IMG/VR virus record: IMGVR_UViG_3300025736_000237
Location: 1 to 21,959 of that record
Reading direction: 5' to 3' (one strand)
Length of the DNA: 21,959 nucleotides
From: a virus
Below, one piece after another: positions 15,029 to 20,967 of this stretch. Within the stretch, counting starts at the first letter, position 1; each line of letters opens with the position of its first letter. The position numbers and the translations under genes are program-made. Under the pieces are notes generated by a model that was not told the origin of the DNA, did no database searches, and saw nothing but the letters and a program-made list of their open reading frames with translations.

Positions 15029-15350
15029 CGTGTCTACTCCCCTCCGCTATTTTTGCGCCCCAGAAAGCCTCGCGCTCAAGACATGCCCTGCGGGCCGCGT
15101 CGTTCTCCGCAGCCCTCGTCCTGTAATCATCAGCTTCTTGGCGAGCGACTCGCATATTGCGTCGCCACTCAGCGCGTTCCTGCTCGGTCATAGAAGGGTC
15201 GCCGCCTCTTTCGCGCAATTTGGAAACCCAAAAGTGCCGCTTCTCTGCCAAGACCTCCCGCGCAACACTCCTCCACAGTCCCCACAGTATCACGTTGAAG
15301 CCCAGCGATATGCCCAGCGCGATAGCCAGCCACAGAACCGTTGCGCTCAT
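15003..15350 (-). CDS. Small membrane protein with cytoplasmic coiled tail
   Basis: The product is 115 residues starting MSATVLWLAIALGISLGF. A single hydrophobic helix spans residues about 4-26; the remaining 90 residues are highly charged and helical (EQERAEWRRNMRVARQEADD). Its ATG overlaps the preceding gene's stop (ATGA), and its end overlaps the large terminase start. The layout of one N-terminal membrane helix and a charged coil is reminiscent of spanin or holin-like accessory proteins, but the position beside terminase genes and the lack of a partner make that speculative. Confidence 0.65.
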   Translation of the reverse strand: MSATVLWLAIALGISLGFNVILWGLWRSVAREVLAEKRHFWVSKLRERGGDPSMTEQERAEWRRNMRVARQEADDYRTRAAENDAARRACLEREAFWGAKIAEGSRHGGDGHETS

Positions 15351-15814
15351 ACCGGGTCGCCTCCCGCCTCGGCGTTCATCAGGAGCGCGAGTTCGTGAAT
15401 GGCCCTGGATACCCGCGTCTCAGATGTCCCGCCAACTCCCCATATCGGCACCATCGGGGTGTGAACGCGGGCGGCATTTAGACACGCTAACTGATACTCA
15501 AAGGCCGATATATCATTTGCGGTTGTTGGGTTGGGGTGCCGCGCCCGCAGTTGTTCTTTGTTGGCAACAGCCTCCAGCACTTCCCTCCGCGTCATCATCG
15601 GCTTGTCCGGCCACCCACGCTCCTTCGCGAAGGTCACGGCGGCGTCAAACCACTCGTGGGCAGCGCGAGCGCGAGAGATCAACTCCTTCAATTCTTCGGG
15701 TATTTTACTCCAAAACGCCCGCTGGGGAAGTTGCCAGTTCTTGCAGTCTTTTAGCGCCTCCCATGCCTCCTCTGCGTCCGCGAACTCGTGCTTGAAAGCC
15801 TTCTGCTCACTCAT
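15347..15814 (-). CDS. Hypothetical protein, paralogue of the gene at 21267-21902
   Basis: The product is 155 residues. ATG 15814 overlaps the terminase small subunit stop (ATGAGTGA). Residues about 73-155 (TRREVLEAVANKEQLRARHP, then NAARVHTPMVPIWG and SRAIHELALLM) match the C-terminal half of the protein at 21267-21902 almost residue for residue, and the DNA is closely similar. The N-terminal half (HEFADAEEAWEALKDCKNWQ) differs and contains a Trp-rich helical segment. It is a soluble, charged protein with no recognised family. Confidence 0.65.
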   Translation of the reverse strand: MSEQKAFKHEFADAEEAWEALKDCKNWQLPQRAFWSKIPEELKELISRARAAHEWFDAAVTFAKERGWPDKPMMTRREVLEAVANKEQLRARHPNPTTANDISAFEYQLACLNAARVHTPMVPIWGVGGTSETRVSRAIHELALLMNAEAGGDPV

Positions 15815-16331
15815 CGCTTGCGCCTCCCTGTCCGTCCTTCGCTGCTTCGCTATCCGCGTCCTCCGCGTCCTCGGCCTCCCACTTCTTCACCGCATCGAAC
15901 CAGCCCACCTCGTGCTGGATCGGACCGCCGTCAGGGCCGGAATGCTCCGACCTCAGTTTCAGGTCGCCAAGTTCGTCGCGTATGTCCCTGAGCGTCTCGC
16001 GGAGTTCCTTGTTCACCGTCGTGAAGCCGCGCCCTCCGGCCCGCGTGTCGTCTATCATCCGCTTCGCGTTGCGCTCCAACACGCCGAGACGAGCGATGCG
16101 ATTGCAGAGGCCCTGTGCGGCGGCTGTCTCAAATGCGTCGGCGTAAGCGGCGGCGATTTCCTCCGCGTGCGCTTTGCGGTAGTAGTCCACGCCCTGCCTC
16201 GTGATTTCCACGTCGAACTCCGCTTTGATCTTCTCGGATATTTCGGCACTACGCAGCCCCTCGGCAAGCCACGTTATGACCTGCCTCTGCTGCGCCTCCG
16301 TCAGTTTTGACATTCGCGGCTCGTCGGGCAT
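15807..16331 (-). CDS. Terminase small subunit candidate
   Basis: The product is 174 residues from ATG 16331; a second ATG six codons in lacks a ribosome site. Residues about 8-55 (LTEAQQRQVITWLAEGL, then IKAEFDVEITRQGVDYYRK) form a helix-turn-helix domain similar to DUF2280-type phage DNA-binding domains. A central coil (NKELRETLRDIRDELGDLKL) would oligomerise. The phrase SEHSGPDGGPI before an acidic tail is typical of small terminases. It is the first structural-operon gene after promoter 16371-16399 and lies upstream of the large terminase with two short genes between. DNA site recognition for packaging is the expected role. Confidence 0.7.
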   Translation of the reverse strand: MPDEPRMSKLTEAQQRQVITWLAEGLRSAEISEKIKAEFDVEITRQGVDYYRKAHAEEIAAAYADAFETAAAQGLCNRIARLGVLERNAKRMIDDTRAGGRGFTTVNKELRETLRDIRDELGDLKLRSEHSGPDGGPIQHEVGWFDAVKKWEAEDAEDADSEAAKDGQGGASDE

Positions 16332-16370
16332 GAAAGCAAACCTTTCGCAAGTGATACCGCTCCCCTCTCA

Positions 16371-16399
16371 ATCCTAACCACGCGGGGCCGTGGTGTCAA
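16371..16399 (-). promoter_or_regulatory. Sigma70-type promoter for the packaging/structural operon
   Basis: The minus strand has a perfect -35 TTGACA (16394-16399), a 17-bp spacer and -10 TAGGAT (16371-16376), about 40 bp before the small terminase start. The spacer is filled by a hyphenated palindrome, CCACG-6 nt-CGTGG (16378-16393), which is a possible operator. The upstream box (CAATCG-N-ACC...GCGCTTGAC) is shared with the promoter at 18005-18034. Confidence 0.7.
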
Positions 16400-16432
16400 G
16401 CGCGGCGGTGCGATTGCGGGTTATGTGGAGCC

Positions 16433-16502
16433 CTTGCCGTGCCTCGCCGTGCCCAGCCGAACCACGCCGGACCGTGCCGTGCCTAACCGAGCCTGGCCGG
16501 GC
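16433..16502 (-). repeat. Pentanucleotide repeat array C (14 units)
   Basis: Fourteen consecutive 5-bp units in perfect register follow the pattern C-N-N-G-C on the plus strand (GCNNG on the minus strand), with the two N positions variable and a few degenerate units. The array lies between the conserved phage gene ending at 16515 and the promoter of the structural operon. It starts with CTTGC CGTGC and ends with CTGGC CGGGC, the same kind of ends as array B. The 183-bp stretch 16332-16514 holds only this array and the promoter. The 5-bp period does not match codons, so it is not protein-coding by design. Confidence 0.85.
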
Positions 16503-16514
16503 CATGAATAACAC

Positions 16515-17051
16515 TCACACCTCAATCCCCAGCCTGCGGAGCTTGTGCGTTTCCTTCTCCACCATCACCAGGAATGTCTCGCACTCGGGGAAGTCCTGCA
16601 ACTCCACGCGCATTGACAACACCCGCCGCCAGAGGTCGGCGATCCGGCGCTTGCGCATGTCCTCGTCGGTCATTACCTCCACGCGCGACGAGTAGCCCTC
16701 TTCGCCGCCACTCACAGGCACGAACGCACGGGGGACTGGCGCGACCACCGTCACCTCGACGGCCTTGTTCGGTTTGCTTTCGCGCACCTCTACTTCGACG
16801 ACGCCGACGCCTCGCAGGAGGTATCCGGCGCGCTTCGTGCGTGCCTCGTGCGCGGCCTTCTTGTCATTCCACTCGAAGAAGTCGTGCAGGGGGCTGGTCT
16901 TCGCTTGCGCTGTTGCGAGGATGGTCTTCGGGCTTAGCCCTTCTTCTGACTTGCGCAGGCGCTCAAACTCTCCTCCGAGCGTCCGCGCGTTTTCTTTGGT
17001 GAGAGCGAATCCTTCTCTGACGACGTATCGCAGTGCTGCGTCTGTGTTCAT
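16515..17051 (-). CDS. Conserved phage hypothetical protein between repeat arrays (178 aa)
   Basis: I start at ATG 17051, preceded by GGAGGTGCGCGAAAC; the frame stays open upstream through array A, but that extension is repeat-derived. The product begins MNTDAALRYVVREGFALTKE. Residues 28-61 read FERLRKSEEGLSPKTIL... and SPLHDFFEWNDKKAA, a combination I recognise from a widespread family of phage proteins of unknown function, continuing with a beta strand pair (LLRGVGVVEVEV), RAFVPVSGGEEGY and a C-terminal helical region beginning VMTDEDMRKRRIADLW. It has repeat arrays on both sides and follows the conserved gene at 17319-17948, suggesting a joint function. Confidence 0.75.
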   Translation of the reverse strand: MNTDAALRYVVREGFALTKENARTLGGEFERLRKSEEGLSPKTILATAQAKTSPLHDFFEWNDKKAAHEARTKRAGYLLRGVGVVEVEVRESKPNKAVEVTVVAPVPRAFVPVSGGEEGYSSRVEVMTDEDMRKRRIADLWRRVLSMRVELQDFPECETFLVMVEKETHKLRRLGIEV

Positions 17052-17073
17052 GTTTCGCGCACCTCCGGGTGCC

Positions 17074-17086
17074 TTAGATTGTGTGT
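17074..17086 (-). repeat. Array-flanking box, copy A
   Basis: The 13-mer TTAGATTGTGTGT (plus strand) occurs here and again at 17188-17200. Each copy ends exactly 4 bp before the first unit of a pentanucleotide array. On the transcribed minus strand it forms ACACACAATCTAA, just past the array. This copy lies about 23 bp before the start codon at 17051. Confidence 0.75.
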
Positions 17087-17090
17087 GTTC

Positions 17091-17155
17091 CTTGCCTCGC
17101 CAAACCCGGCCACACCTAACCTCACCCTGCCGTGCCACGCCTCGCCAGGCCAAGC
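17091..17155 (-). repeat. Pentanucleotide repeat array A (13 units)
   Basis: Thirteen 5-bp units follow C-N-N-G-C on the plus strand, beginning CTTGC CTCGC and ending CAGGC CAAGC, with a 14th degenerate unit (CTCGG). Several units are C-N-N-A-C (CAAAC, CACAC, CTAAC, CTCAC), so this is the most degenerate array. It is separated from array B by about 32 bp of unique sequence plus the second 13-mer box. Confidence 0.82.
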
Positions 17156-17187
17156 CTCGGAACATCGCTTCAAACCGTTATCCCCAG

Positions 17188-17200
17188 TTAGATTGTGTGT
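17188..17200 (-). repeat. Array-flanking box, copy B
   Basis: A second exact copy of TTAGATTGTGTGT (plus strand) stands 4 bp before the first unit of array B, the same spacing as at array A. The repetition of box, spacer length and array makes each box-array pair a unit. Confidence 0.75.
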
Positions 17201-17204
17201 TACC

Positions 17205-17304
17205 CTCGCATTGCCTCGCCAAGCCGAACCCAGCCCAGCCGTGCCATGCCCTGCCCAGCCCAGCCGCACCAAGCCAAGCCCGGCCACGTCGTGCCTCGCC
17301 GGGC
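17205..17304 (-). repeat. Pentanucleotide repeat array B (20 units)
   Basis: Exactly twenty 5-bp units are in unbroken register, 16 of them perfect C-N-N-G-C on the plus strand (G-C-N-N-G on the transcribed strand). The exceptions are ATTGC, CGAAC, CGCAC and CACGT. Dinucleotides at the variable positions differ from unit to unit (TC, AA, CA, GT, AT, CT, CG and others). The array starts 15 bp after the stop codon of the gene at 17319-17948. There is no protein-coding gene in 17052-17318. Confidence 0.88.
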
Positions 17305-17318
17305 CGTGTGACACCTCA

Positions 17319-17948
17319 CTACAAACCGACTACGTGGAAACTGCCGAACGGGCCGCCCTTCTGCTGGCGGTAATCGCCGATACCGACGCCGCCACCCGCT
17401 TCGTGCAGGCAGGCTATCACGTCCTCTTCGCGCAGGTGTTCCTTGTTGAACTGCATCGGGATGACCGCAGTCCAGCCACCGGCGAACAACGGACGCGACC
17501 GCCAGATTTGCGCGCTGCGCTGGATTGTCACCGTCCGCAAGTCAACAACCCACGGCTCATCCTTGGTGGTGATGATCTCGCCGCCCATGACGCCGTGCGT
17601 GGTTATTGCGCCGTTCGGCACGATGGGGATAAGTCCGTCGGGGGTGAAGTCCATCCGCAACCCCTGCCGAATGGCGTTCTTGCTGTCGTTGCTGGAGAGG
17701 GTCTTCGTCCAGGTCATGATCGCCTGCCGGAAGCCAATGGCCGGGAATCCATACTCGGCGTCGTCACGGGACGGGTCAAGGACGTAAAGCCCCTGACGCG
17801 CCTCTTCGATGTAGTATTCGTCCTGCGGGTCCTTGGGGACTTTCAACGCGACGCGGGGGCGACGGTGCATCAGTAAGCCGGGCGGCAACCCTTCGATTGG
17901 GACTGCGACCGGTTCCCACTGTGAGGCTTTGATCATGAGCTTTGCCAT
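17319..17948 (-). CDS. Conserved phage hypothetical protein with glycine-rich C-terminal loop (209 aa)
   Basis: ATG 17948 has AAGGGG upstream within the AAGCCGCAAAGGA leader, and a promoter lies at 18005-18034. The product begins MAKLMIKASQWEPVAVPIEG. It contains DAEYGFPAIGFRQAIMTW, then a beta segment VDLRTVTIQRSAQIWRSRP with strand WTAVIPMQFNKEHL, and finishes with HEAGGGVGIGDYRQQKGG followed by FGSFHVV (residues 182-207). I recognise this as a family of phage proteins of unknown function whose ends read like GIGEWRPEKGGxFG. A beta-helix-beta unit with a Gly-rich loop recalls RRM/RAMP-type RNA-binding folds, but that is inference. It is immediately followed by the pentanucleotide arrays. 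Confidence 0.78.
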   Translation of the reverse strand: MAKLMIKASQWEPVAVPIEGLPPGLLMHRRPRVALKVPKDPQDEYYIEEARQGLYVLDPSRDDAEYGFPAIGFRQAIMTWTKTLSSNDSKNAIRQGLRMDFTPDGLIPIVPNGAITTHGVMGGEIITTKDEPWVVDLRTVTIQRSAQIWRSRPLFAGGWTAVIPMQFNKEHLREEDVIACLHEAGGGVGIGDYRQQKGGPFGSFHVVGL

Positions 17949-18004
17949 TACTTCCCCTTCTTCCTTTGCGGCTTTGCGATTGCACTGCCTTGCTGAACAG
18001 CTAC

Positions 18005-18034
18005 AGTCTACTTCATACCGCGTGCGCGAGTCAA
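18005..18034 (-). promoter_or_regulatory. Sigma70-type promoter upstream of the repeat-array locus
   Basis: On the minus strand, -35 TTGACT (18029-18034), an 18-bp spacer and -10 TAGACT (18005-18010) lie about 57 bp before the start codon at 17948. The upstream segment CAATCG-N-ACC-N2-GCG...CTTGAC is shared with the promoter at 16371-16399. It falls in the only sizeable gap of this region (17949-18062). Confidence 0.6.
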
Positions 18035-18062
18035 GGCGCGTGGTACGATTGTTAGCAGCGGG

Positions 18063-18575
18063 TCACGCTTCGTTTGTGTCGGGCGCTGGTTTCATCGGCC
18101 CGAGGCCCTCCACTGCGCCGGTCGCGAGGTCGCGGTCGGTGGCGCGGAGGGGTTCGGTGCGTCCTGCCCCTGCGGTTGCCCCCTGCTCCATGATGATCGT
18201 GGCTACCTCGTCGGGCCGGGAAGTCTGGCGCAACGTCGCGACCTGCTTGCGCACCACCAGCGGGAGGGCCTTCGCAGGTGAGCGGGTGGCGACTGGTGCG
18301 GGTGTCGTTGCCGTCGCTGGCACCACGCGCTCGACGGGTGGCAGCGGCCTCCACTGCGCCGCGTGGTAGCGCGCTGCCTCCTCCCGCGTCGCCGTCGCCG
18401 TCGAGCCTGCCGCCTCGCACCAGAGGCACTCGCGCTTCATGTAGACGCGCCGCGCGTCCTCATCCTCTTCATCCTCGAAGGCCCCGTAGCGTCGCCACGA
18501 GTGCCACCCTCCCTCGCAGCATAGCCCCCACAGTCCTCCGGTCTGCAACAGCAGCCAGTCAATCACGCGCTTCAT
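18063..18575 (-). CDS. Hypothetical protein with Trp/Cys-rich N-terminus (170 aa)
   Basis: The product begins MKRVIDWLLLQTGGLWGLCC. The first 55 residues are rich in Trp and Cys (C19, C20, then KRECLWCEAAG), suggesting a compact metal-binding unit. The C-terminal two thirds is low-complexity Ala/Pro/Thr/Arg sequence (VVPATATTPAPVATRSPA), probably disordered. It ends just before the promoter at 18005-18034, so it is the last gene of the right-hand operon. No family is recognised. Confidence 0.6.
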   Translation of the reverse strand: MKRVIDWLLLQTGGLWGLCCEGGWHSWRRYGAFEDEEDEDARRVYMKRECLWCEAAGSTATATREEAARYHAAQWRPLPPVERVVPATATTPAPVATRSPAKALPLVVRKQVATLRQTSRPDEVATIIMEQGATAGAGRTEPLRATDRDLATGAVEGLGPMKPAPDTNEA

Positions 18576-18577
18576 CG

Positions 18578-18703
18578 TCAGTCGCCTCCCAGTTTCTCAT
18601 CGTATCCCGGCACGAACAGCCCGATCCGGCGCAGGCACCAGGTCGCTACCATCAGCACGAACAGCCCGACGCCGCAGAGATAGCGGTCAATCTCGCGTGT
18701 CAT
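18578..18703 (-). CDS. 41-residue single-pass membrane peptide
   Basis: ATG 18703 lies inside the 3' end of the preceding gene (17-bp overlap), with GGGGGTG upstream. The peptide begins MTREIDRYLCGVGLFVLMVA and has one hydrophobic helix at residues about 9-23, then a short basic-to-acidic tail (RRIGLFVPGYDEKLGGD). A longer frame upstream is arginine-rich and overlaps the neighbouring gene, so it was not used. The function is unknown. Confidence 0.55.
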   Translation of the reverse strand: MTREIDRYLCGVGLFVLMVATWCLRRIGLFVPGYDEKLGGD

Positions 18704-18998
18704 TGCGCACCCCCAACTCCTCCGCGAACGTGCCGACCTTGCGCAGCGCAGCAATACACCGTTTGCACACGGGGCGCGGGTCATCAGTAGTCAGATAATG
18801 CCACACGTAACCTGCGTAGCACCCCGGCGCACCCGACTCCGCGCCGCAAAGGGCTACGCGCTGTTGGTTCACGAGAATATGCGCAGTCGCAGCGTCGGAA
18901 TACCACTTCTGTTCTCTGTCCATCGGGTCGTAGAGGTCTTGCGCCACTACAGAGTAAGTGAACCCGTGCGCACCTACCTCCATCGCTTTCGCGCTCAT
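18687..18998 (-). CDS. Small cysteine-containing protein (103 aa), CKRC type
   Basis: ATG 18998 overlaps the previous stop (ATGA) and is preceded by AGGAGGGCGAGAAGAA, the same leader as at 20276. The product begins MSAKAMEVGAHGFTYSVVAQ. A central ALCGAESGAPGC and a C-terminal VCKRCIAALRKVG give a C-x(n)-C...C-x2-C arrangement suited to binding zinc. The small neighbour at 19264-19488 has the same order of motifs, so the two look distantly related. Confidence 0.65.
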   Translation of the reverse strand: MSAKAMEVGAHGFTYSVVAQDLYDPMDREQKWYSDAATAHILVNQQRVALCGAESGAPGCYAGYVWHYLTTDDPRPVCKRCIAALRKVGTFAEELGVRNDTRD

Positions 18999-19267
18999 TT
19001 CTTCTCGCCCTCCTTGGCAGACGCCATGATCTCCGCGAGTACGTCCTTGTCCGTGTCTGGCAAAAGCCCTCGCATGAAGTTCCCGTCGGCCACCTGTCCC
19101 ACCGCGTCATCCAGCGCGTCCTTATACCGGTTTACCTCAGCTTCCAGCGTCGCCGCGTCGTCGGCCCATTCCCGCACCGTCGCATAGTGAAAGGAGATGT
19201 AGGGGTAACTCTCCTCGCACTCGCGGTCAGCGTCGCGGGTAATGCGCCTGCTCAGTGCTTCCTTCAT
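18995..19267 (-). CDS. Helical hypothetical protein (90 aa)
   Basis: The product begins MKEALSRRITRDADRECEES, with ATG 19267 overlapping the previous stop (ATGA). The central region (REWADDAATLEAEVNRYKD) is a predicted coiled coil, and the end is Lys/Glu-rich (AKEGEKK). It is part of a run of four overlapping small genes. No family is recognised. Confidence 0.6.
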   Translation of the reverse strand: MKEALSRRITRDADRECEESYPYISFHYATVREWADDAATLEAEVNRYKDALDDAVGQVADGNFMRGLLPDTDKDVLAEIMASAKEGEKK

Positions 19268-19488
19268 ACTCCCTCGCCCTCCAGTTGCGCCTCAAGCTCC
19301 GCGATGATCTGCCGCGCCACATTCGCGCAACGCTTGCAGACCCGCTTGCGCGTGAACGCCGGGTCCCGCCCCTCGATGAACGCGTCGCTGCCGATCCACA
19401 CGCCGCAGAGTGACACGGTGCGATTGAACCCGGCCAAGTGGTTCGCGAGGCGCGGCTGGGACTGCTTTCGCTCGAAGTGCTGTTTCAT
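19264..19488 (-). CDS. Small CKRC-type cysteine protein (74 aa)
   Basis: The product begins MKQHFERKQSQPRLANHLAG. A Cys in VSLCGVWIG is followed about 20 residues later by RKRVCKRCANVARQII, the likely metal-binding pair, and an acidic helix ends the protein. The LCG...VCKRC order is shared with the protein at 18687-18998. Its ATG overlaps the end of the preceding gene, and its stop overlaps the next start (ATGA). Confidence 0.65.
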   Translation of the reverse strand: MKQHFERKQSQPRLANHLAGFNRTVSLCGVWIGSDAFIEGRDPAFTRKRVCKRCANVARQIIAELEAQLEGEGV

Positions 19489-20276
19489 GATTGCCGGAGC
19501 CTCCCCTCTTCCAGATATTCATCGAGCGCGGTGATCTCGAAATACAACGCTGCGCGCACGTCCTTCATCAGTCGCCGATGGTCTGCGCCATCTACAGGCG
19601 TAGCATCAGGCGTTACTGCGTCGACAGGTTCATCGAAGACCGCCAGCCACGCTCGTGCAACAATCTGCTTCAGTTCCCGTTCCCACGTCGCGCCCAAGTG
19701 TTCTTCGCAGAAGCGGTCAATGGCGGTGTCGAGCGCAACGTGGAACTTGGCAGCCCCGGCGGTGCGAGCTTCCAATACCTCTGCCTTCAAGTCCTCTGCC
19801 AGTTGCCGAGGGCCGGACTTGTCAGCGGGTGTGGCGTCTTTGTCAGCTACATTGTCGCGGTCGGTGACCTCTGGCGCGGCTATGACGCGGAGGTCTGCCA
19901 GTAAACGCAACAGGCGTTCCAAGTCACCTGCGCCGTCCTTCGCCCGGTCAGCATCAGTAGTGATAGCACCCGCCACCATCGCCAATGCCCCGGCAACCCC
20001 GACAGCCTCACCCTCGGCGTGGGCAAGTTTCCTCTGCTTCTGTATCTCGTATGCAACGACGCTCTCAGACTGGAACGCAATCATCTTCTCGTTCATCATG
20101 TCAGCAGCTACCCGCGCCTCGCTTGCTTCGCATTTCGCCGCGAAGACCTCTGTCTCCAGCGCCTGCGCGTCCAGGCACCACGCGAACAACTCGTCTACGG
20201 ATAATCGTTCGGCGGGTTCCTCTCCGCCCTCCACAGGCACGTATGCTTTGATGCGCTTGCTCAGTGGTTCGCTCAT
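19485..20276 (-). CDS. Helical hypothetical protein (263 aa)
   Basis: I start at ATG 20276 because GGGCGAGAAGAA precedes it, the same leader as at 18998; an in-frame start 99 bases upstream overlaps the RuvC gene. The product begins MSEPLSKRIKAYVPVEGGEE. Most of it is helical: FAAKCEASEARVAADMMNEK, a Gly/Ala hydrophobic stretch (GEAVGVAGALAMVAGAITT) and a charged C-terminal half. The hydrophobic stretch is too short and small-residue-rich to be a clear membrane helix. The opening motif AYVPVEGGEE resembles the FVPVSGGEEG of the protein at 16515-17051, possibly by chance. The function is unknown. Confidence 0.65.
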   Translation of the reverse strand: MSEPLSKRIKAYVPVEGGEEPAERLSVDELFAWCLDAQALETEVFAAKCEASEARVAADMMNEKMIAFQSESVVAYEIQKQRKLAHAEGEAVGVAGALAMVAGAITTDADRAKDGAGDLERLLRLLADLRVIAAPEVTDRDNVADKDATPADKSGPRQLAEDLKAEVLEARTAGAAKFHVALDTAIDRFCEEHLGATWERELKQIVARAWLAVFDEPVDAVTPDATPVDGADHRRLMKDVRAALYFEITALDEYLEEGRLRQS

Positions 20277-20335
20277 TTCTTCTCGCCCCTTTCGATTGCT
20301 TTCTTTCTTCGCAAGTCCCAGTGCAGTTTGGACAT
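20273..20335 (-). CDS. Possible 20-residue leader peptide
   Basis: A tiny frame (ATG 20335 to TGA 20273) encodes MSKLHWDLRRKKAIERGEKK and its stop overlaps the next ATG (ATGA). It fills the only gap between the RuvC gene and the gene at 19485-20276. Its Shine-Dalgarno sequence is weak. It may be a coupling leader or chance. Confidence 0.25.
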   Translation of the reverse strand: MSKLHWDLRRKKAIERGEKK

Positions 20336-20340
20336 GTTCC

Positions 20341-20967
20341 CTATTTCTGGCCGCGTCGCATGGCTGCTTTGACATGATCGGGCATGTCCCCTACAACCTC
20401 CGGACGCACTTGCCGCGCCTGCTCTTTCACGGTCTTACGCCCTTGCACTTTGGTAATTGCCGCCCGAGCTATACCACATGCGTCTGCCGCATCTTGCGCC
20501 AATGCAACCCCGAAGTCTCGCAACACTGCCGCCTGCATCTGCTTCTTCGACGCCTGCCCGTTGCCCGTCAACGCCCGCTTCGCCTCTCCCGGCGACACGT
20601 CCACCACGGGGATACTCAGCATCGGGCCAAGCGTGGATACCGCGCCGCGCACTGCCGACACGCGCATCGCCTGCCCCGCCCGCGCCGCGATTGCTTTGCG
20701 CCACGCCTGGTCATCCTGTCGCGGCGCGCGCTTAGGCACTCCGAAGAACTGTGTCTCGACGCCCATGAGGGTCACGCGCTCCGAACACTCCTTCACCGCA
20801 GTGAGCAGCCCGGCGACGATGATAGCGTTGCGCTCTGCGTCGTTCCCGTCGCCGGGCGCGGTGCGGATCGTGCCATACGCGAGCAGCGCGTCGCCGCTTA
20901 CGATAGAGAATCCGGTCCCGCTCAGAGAAGGGTCCACGCCAAGCACGACCGGCTCAGGCGTCGCCAT
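20341..20967 (-). CDS. RuvC-type Holliday junction resolvase
   Basis: The product is 208 residues from ATG 20967 (GGGAGGCGCAAT upstream). The RNase H-like fold is marked by LGVDPSLSGTGFSIV with Asp12, MGVETQFFG with Glu71, and QDAADACGIA with Asp159 and Asp162, so all four metal-binding acids of RuvC are in place. The segment VVDVSPGEAKRALTGNGQAS, then KKQMQAAVLRDFG, matches the RuvC pre-catalytic helix region. In phages it resolves branched DNA before packaging. Its first codons overlap the preceding gene by about 14 bp. The length is a little over that of bacterial RuvC because of a basic C-terminal tail. Confidence 0.88.
   Translation of the reverse strand: MATPEPVVLGVDPSLSGTGFSIVSGDALLAYGTIRTAPGDGNDAERNAIIVAGLLTAVKECSERVTLMGVETQFFGVPKRAPRQDDQAWRKAIAARAGQAMRVSAVRGAVSTLGPMLSIPVVDVSPGEAKRALTGNGQASKKQMQAAVLRDFGVALAQDAADACGIARAAITKVQGRKTVKEQARQVRPEVVGDMPDHVKAAMRRGQK

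Noticed and set aside
16433-17304. CRISPR array
   Set aside because: Units are 5 bp with no long repeat/spacer alternation and no Cas genes.
17048-17314. Open frame on the minus strand through arrays A and B (and an N-terminal extension of the 16515 gene through array A)
   Set aside because: The 5-bp period yields a repeating 15-bp, 5-codon pattern free of stops by composition. There is no good ribosome site, and the strong start at 17051 follows it.
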